DNA of 64,000 bases from positions 8,186,501-8,250,500 of the forward strand of contig NC_092317.1 in assembly GCF_036785885.1 (NCBI RefSeq). Direction: 5' to 3'. A program made the translations under genes and the position numbers. The notes under the pieces are model-generated. The model saw only the letters and a list, made by a program, of their open reading frames with translations, had not been told where the DNA came from and ran no database searches. This document shows, piece after piece, positions 60,090-64,000 of the stretch (the stretch's first letter is position 1; the number at the start of each line of letters is the position of its first letter). This DNA comes from Coffea arabica. Taxonomy: Eukaryota > Streptophyta > Magnoliopsida > Gentianales > Rubiaceae.

Positions 60090-62196
60090 TATAAAAAAAT
60101 TTGGCCGCGTGAGAATTAACATGTCAGTTAGAGAGTTAATACAGCGCAATCAGGGTCACACTAAGCAGTGAGATTTAAAGGAAGGATATGGATATGGAAA
60201 GGCATCCAATAAAATAATTAATCAACTTATGTGAAATGCTTTAGCAAGTCATTTCGCCAAAGCACCCTCTTTTATCTTCACTTATCGCTTACGACCCATC
60301 AACGTCTCATCTATGAGACTCGGCGAACCCACATCCACAATAGCTTATTGGTAGGCAATCAACTCTTTCTTGAAACCTTCACCTCCAATCAATTTTTCAG
60401 AGGTTTTTTCTTTTGTCAAGTTGATGAAGAAGAGTCTTAATGGGTTTTTATTTTATGTTGAAAGCTCTCTTCGCCTTTTCAATAATGCGGCATCCATGAG
60501 TTGAGAGAATAGTGTTTTGATAAAAAAAAAAAAAAATGCGTTGAGAGAATAGTGGAGAAATTGTAGATGACAAGATGTTATTTCAAAACATACATGTTTT
60601 CTGACGTCCAAGTGCAAAACTACAACATCTTTTGTCCAAAATAAGATATGGGAAGTACCAATAATTCAGAGAACAATAATGTAGTTGTGGTTCTGAGTTT
60701 CTGACTTCTATCTTTCCTTCACAATTATTTTGAAATAAAGGAGTACTATTTCAATCAAAAAGAAATATATTAGTAGCATAAAAGTATGCAATCTTATGCT
60801 ATCATTTTTGGGTCATAAACGAGGCATAAGGCCACTGTATCGTCATATTCCAACAACAGTTCCAATGAAAACAAAGAAAATAAACAACTTTTTCCTCAAG
60901 AATTTAAAATGTACATTCAAGTTTCGCTAAGTATAAATTCAATCAAACTATTTGTCATGTTGTTTCTTTTAAAGGGTTTTAAGCTATTAGCTGTCTCGTA
61001 AACAATCTGTACAGACACTAGTAAGATATGGACATAGAAAGTCCCAGTCGACTGCTATATCCCAATTCTTTTTTTTTACCTTCGAACTCCCTTCCACGAC
61101 GGAGTTACCTATTGCGCTTCCTGAATCACTGACTCCACCATATACAGAGGGAACTGAAGCAAAATATCTTGGTAAATAACTTTCATTTCTGCATCTCCAT
61201 ATCTTATACACAGTCACTGCTGCAGTTAATTGCAATGGCGATCAGTTTGTATTGATCCCACAATCATTCTGGATTAAATGTAACGAACTAGTCCAGAAAT
61301 TACACTCAAATTACAATCCAAAATTAATGTTTAAGTCGCGTTAGCGATGCATCCATCAATTTCTGTGTAGATGAATTAATACTTATGACATGCTTAAAAC
61401 TTGTAGGAACCCGACGGTGAGTAACAAAAACACCAATTTGCAACCGATTCTTGGCAATGCCTTGAAAGTTTGATTTCGTAAGTAAATTGAGTTTTTCATT
61501 TCAAATATTTACAACTATTTCTTTTTTGGTAATCCTAAAGTTTATAACTATTTCTTTTTGGGTATAGACCGTAAAATTCGGGTGAAAGTTAAGCAGCCTG
61601 CCATATTTGTTCTTGGCGTGAATAGGACCACAGTAGAGAAGGTTAATTGCCCAACTATTTTGTGGCACGGAAACAGAAACACTGGTGAACGGAGGATGAG
61701 TAGTTGCTTTCTGCTGAGTTATGCATGGCCCAAGCTTTGATTCCCTCCATTCATGGCAATTTGCTTTTGTCATATGCACAAGCAACGTTAAATTTTGAGC
61801 ACATTGAGTAAAGAATCTTTCTTGTTACCAATGGTTATTGAAATCATTTTTTAGCCACGACTTAGAAAGGATAAACGTCTTGCATTTTTGCGGGCAAAAA
61901 CACTAGAAACGAGTAATTCAAGTATATACAACGCACCGTGGTAACCAACTCAGCCGGCTGAATTGAATTGGCTACTATGGAGGGACTTTGGATGGAAGTT
62001 GAGGAATTAAATTTTCTGACTTGTATTTTTATTCAAGTTTTTTCTTTTTTAAGTTTTGCCAAAGGATGCACAAGACATCCATCTGATCTGGTGGCAGTTA
62101 AATTCCTTCTGAGTTCTTGTTATCCTTTTTGGGTCCATCCCTTTTCTTCAGCATAGAGAAAAATAGGGATAGAATAAAAATTATCGTATCCGAGAA

Positions 62197-62313
62197 AGAA
62201 GTACAATGAACAGTGGCAACTGCACCAGAAGTGGATCAGTATTTGCCGACCAAAACAAAAAGAAGTACGATGGACTGTGGCAACTGCACGAGAAGTTGAT
62301 CAATATTTGCCGT
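62197..62313. repeat. imperfect direct duplication, 64-bp period
   Basis: agaagtac, then gtggcaactgcac, agaagt, gatca and tatttgccg recur in order at 62197 and 62261, about 53 bp each with several substitutions. No function suggested. Confidence 0.75.
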
Positions 62314-64000
62314 GCTACTATTTGAGAATAGACAATGTATGAACGTACAATCAAGAACGTAAGCCAAGAGGAAATATAATCAAGGCGTTTTGAGAATATG
62401 AAACAGGATATAACTATGGAGGCAAATACGAACACTTGGAAAAAGCAAATTAGGAAGTCACCAACATGATTAGAAAATACCTATAGAGTACCTAGAGTTT
62501 AGATCAATTGAAGTGTTTAAAACGGAGTTATTCAAATTACTTTACAGCGATGGTTTCTAATTCCTGTCATTTTTTTGTCATGAGATTCTATTAGCTATAT
62601 ATTCTTTCATAAGCGAAGTTATGAAAATGTCATCTCACCAATGAATACTGAGGATATAGATTAATTTGCGGAGCTAAATACGTACCTCATGAAGTCTAAA
62701 CCCTGTACAGGTCGCTATGTTTATAGACAAGTACAGAAGATATGTTAACTCATTCCTATCAGTGAAAAATTATTTTCCGGAATTTGTTCTCGAAAGGGCT
62801 CCAAATATTCTGCCATCGACTAAAATTTCCTATAAGACTGTTATTGCACTTGATCTTAGCTTTGCATACCACTATGGTTAAATTTCTTCTATTTCCACTG
62901 AAAACCCTTGTTAAATAAGTTCTAGAAAACGAAAATTTATTTGGTAAATGCACTAGAATTGAGGGTGAGATTCACAATTGAGTTCGCATTCAGTCTCTAT
63001 GATGCGTTTCGTTTATGTAACATCATCATCTCCGCTCGCATCATATCTTCGCTGTTTTAACATCAACGTATGGCTTTTTGCTTTCTATATTCGGATGATG
63101 ATATCTGCGGAACCACCGATTTCATGCTTTGCAAGTTCAATCTAGACTAGAGACTAGATGCTCATCTCTTGCTTGTTTGTGTCCGTCAATTTACCGTTTT
63201 TAGAGTAGACACAAGAAAGTCGTATCATCAAATTATGGGTATTAATGTCATACGTGAAGTAGTTAACCTTGATAGTCTTAGCTAATCAAGACGAGCACAT
63301 CTCCAACCACTGCATCTATTGCTTTTGCCATATTGAAACTCAAAAACTTCAAAATTTTTGGCCTTCCTACCATGCACAAGTATATGGTCTTTCTTCGATA
63401 AGTTAATAAGCTCCGAAAATTAATTTTTGGCGTTCTGAACTCTAGAGATAGATGTCCTGTATTCAAATCTCACTTTTCCTCCCCGTTTCTTAAATTTTAT
63501 AATTCTCTGGCTAATTTTTTTAAGAAAAACTTAATATTTTTTTGGATAAAGTTGGGCACAATGCCGAAATAAATCACCTTCGTTATAACGTTCCAAAACT
63601 TACACATGATAGGGACAATGGTGGACAATCCCAGAACAGATGAAACTGAAGGTTGAAAATTGAGAATGAAACGGACGTACAATATTAATGATAAGCTTCA
63701 AACTCACGAGCCATTGACTAAGATATATTCATGCGAAAGGAAGCAGTTACGTCTCCATAAATGATACGAAACTGCAGGAAAATTTTAATTCAACTTTCGT
63801 CCAATATCATATCAGCCTGGTGGTCCATGTCTCCATGCATCAGCTAGCCTGATTGAAATCCTCCAATTTGAGCTTTAATATGCCAAACATGTCGAGGATA
63901 AATGTGTGTATGATGGACCAGCTCAGAGTACAAGCAATAATGTTCTTCTAATGGACCACCTCAAAATCTCTTATGCCCTGCATTTACTTCTATAACATGT

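Larger units (their letters stand above)
57821..64000. other. gene-free right end
   Basis: AT-rich sequence with one clean MULE-like MITE (59615-60089), a 64-bp-period duplication (62197-62313) and scattered short frames (57869-58099, 60231-60440, 60987-61235, 61558-61740). None shows a recognisable domain, good splice partners or a full-length frame. The last bases contain no identifiable gene start. Confidence 0.6.

Noticed and set aside
60987-61235. 82-residue minus-strand frame with a possible donor after VEGSSK and an acceptor in front
   Set aside because: No partner exons or recognised motif; possible relic only.
1-64000. CRISPR arrays, bacterial operons, integrated phage or plasmid sequence
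   Set aside because: Gene structure and composition are those of a plant nuclear genome; no regularly spaced short repeats with unique spacers were seen.

Overview
The window looks like nuclear DNA from a flowering plant, most likely a eudicot. Genes are split by AT-rich introns with GT..AG borders, encode plant-specific families (NAC, HVA22, DUF1218, FATB thioesterase, strictosidine-synthase-like, NO VEIN-like), and sit in a very AT-rich background full of small non-autonomous transposons. An asterid source is a guess from the overall look, not something the sequence proves.

Layout, left to right. 1-0.8 kb: coding-like sequence of an unidentified minus-strand gene. 0.84-3.3 kb (-): TIM8, a small mitochondrial intermembrane-space chaperone. 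8.9-10.6 kb (+): a NAC transcription factor of the NAC083/VNI2 type. 12.9-13.8 kb (+): the 3' part of a strictosidine-synthase-like gene with no visible 5' end. 13.8-19.4 kb: intergenic, with two clean Mutator-like (MULE) elements bearing 9-bp target duplications. 19.45-20.84 kb (+): a predicted lipid-anchored, very acidic protein. 20.8-23 kb: a MULE-like foldback and a SINE with a 13-bp target duplication. 23.0-29.1 kb (-): a 1,710-residue NO VEIN-like/sacsin-like GHKL ATPase. 29.1-35.2 kb: repeat-dense, with a broken copy of the ATPase gene's first exon, a hAT-like element carrying a second element and a 1.2-kb A/T-only tandem array, and another MULE. 35.2-37.7 kb (-): a four-helix DUF1218 membrane protein. 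41.8-42.9 kb: a young Pack-MULE carrying the first exon of an F-box gene. 43.6-44.7 kb (-): HVA22. 49.8-52.3 kb (+): a FATB-type acyl-ACP thioesterase without the usual hydrophobic N-terminal segment. 52.3-64 kb: no convincing gene; foldback, SINE, MULE and tandem-duplication remnants.

The genes are unrelated in pathway, as expected for a plant chromosome; there is no operon or gene cluster. I found no new biochemical system. The most interesting material is the transposon biology: a gene-capturing MULE with near-identical terminal repeats, several MULE families with intact 9-bp target duplications, nested insertions, polypurine/polypyrimidine foldback elements, and two SINEs with clear target duplications. 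Splice junctions below were chosen by hand from GT..AG borders, reading frame and family knowledge; no alignment was run.
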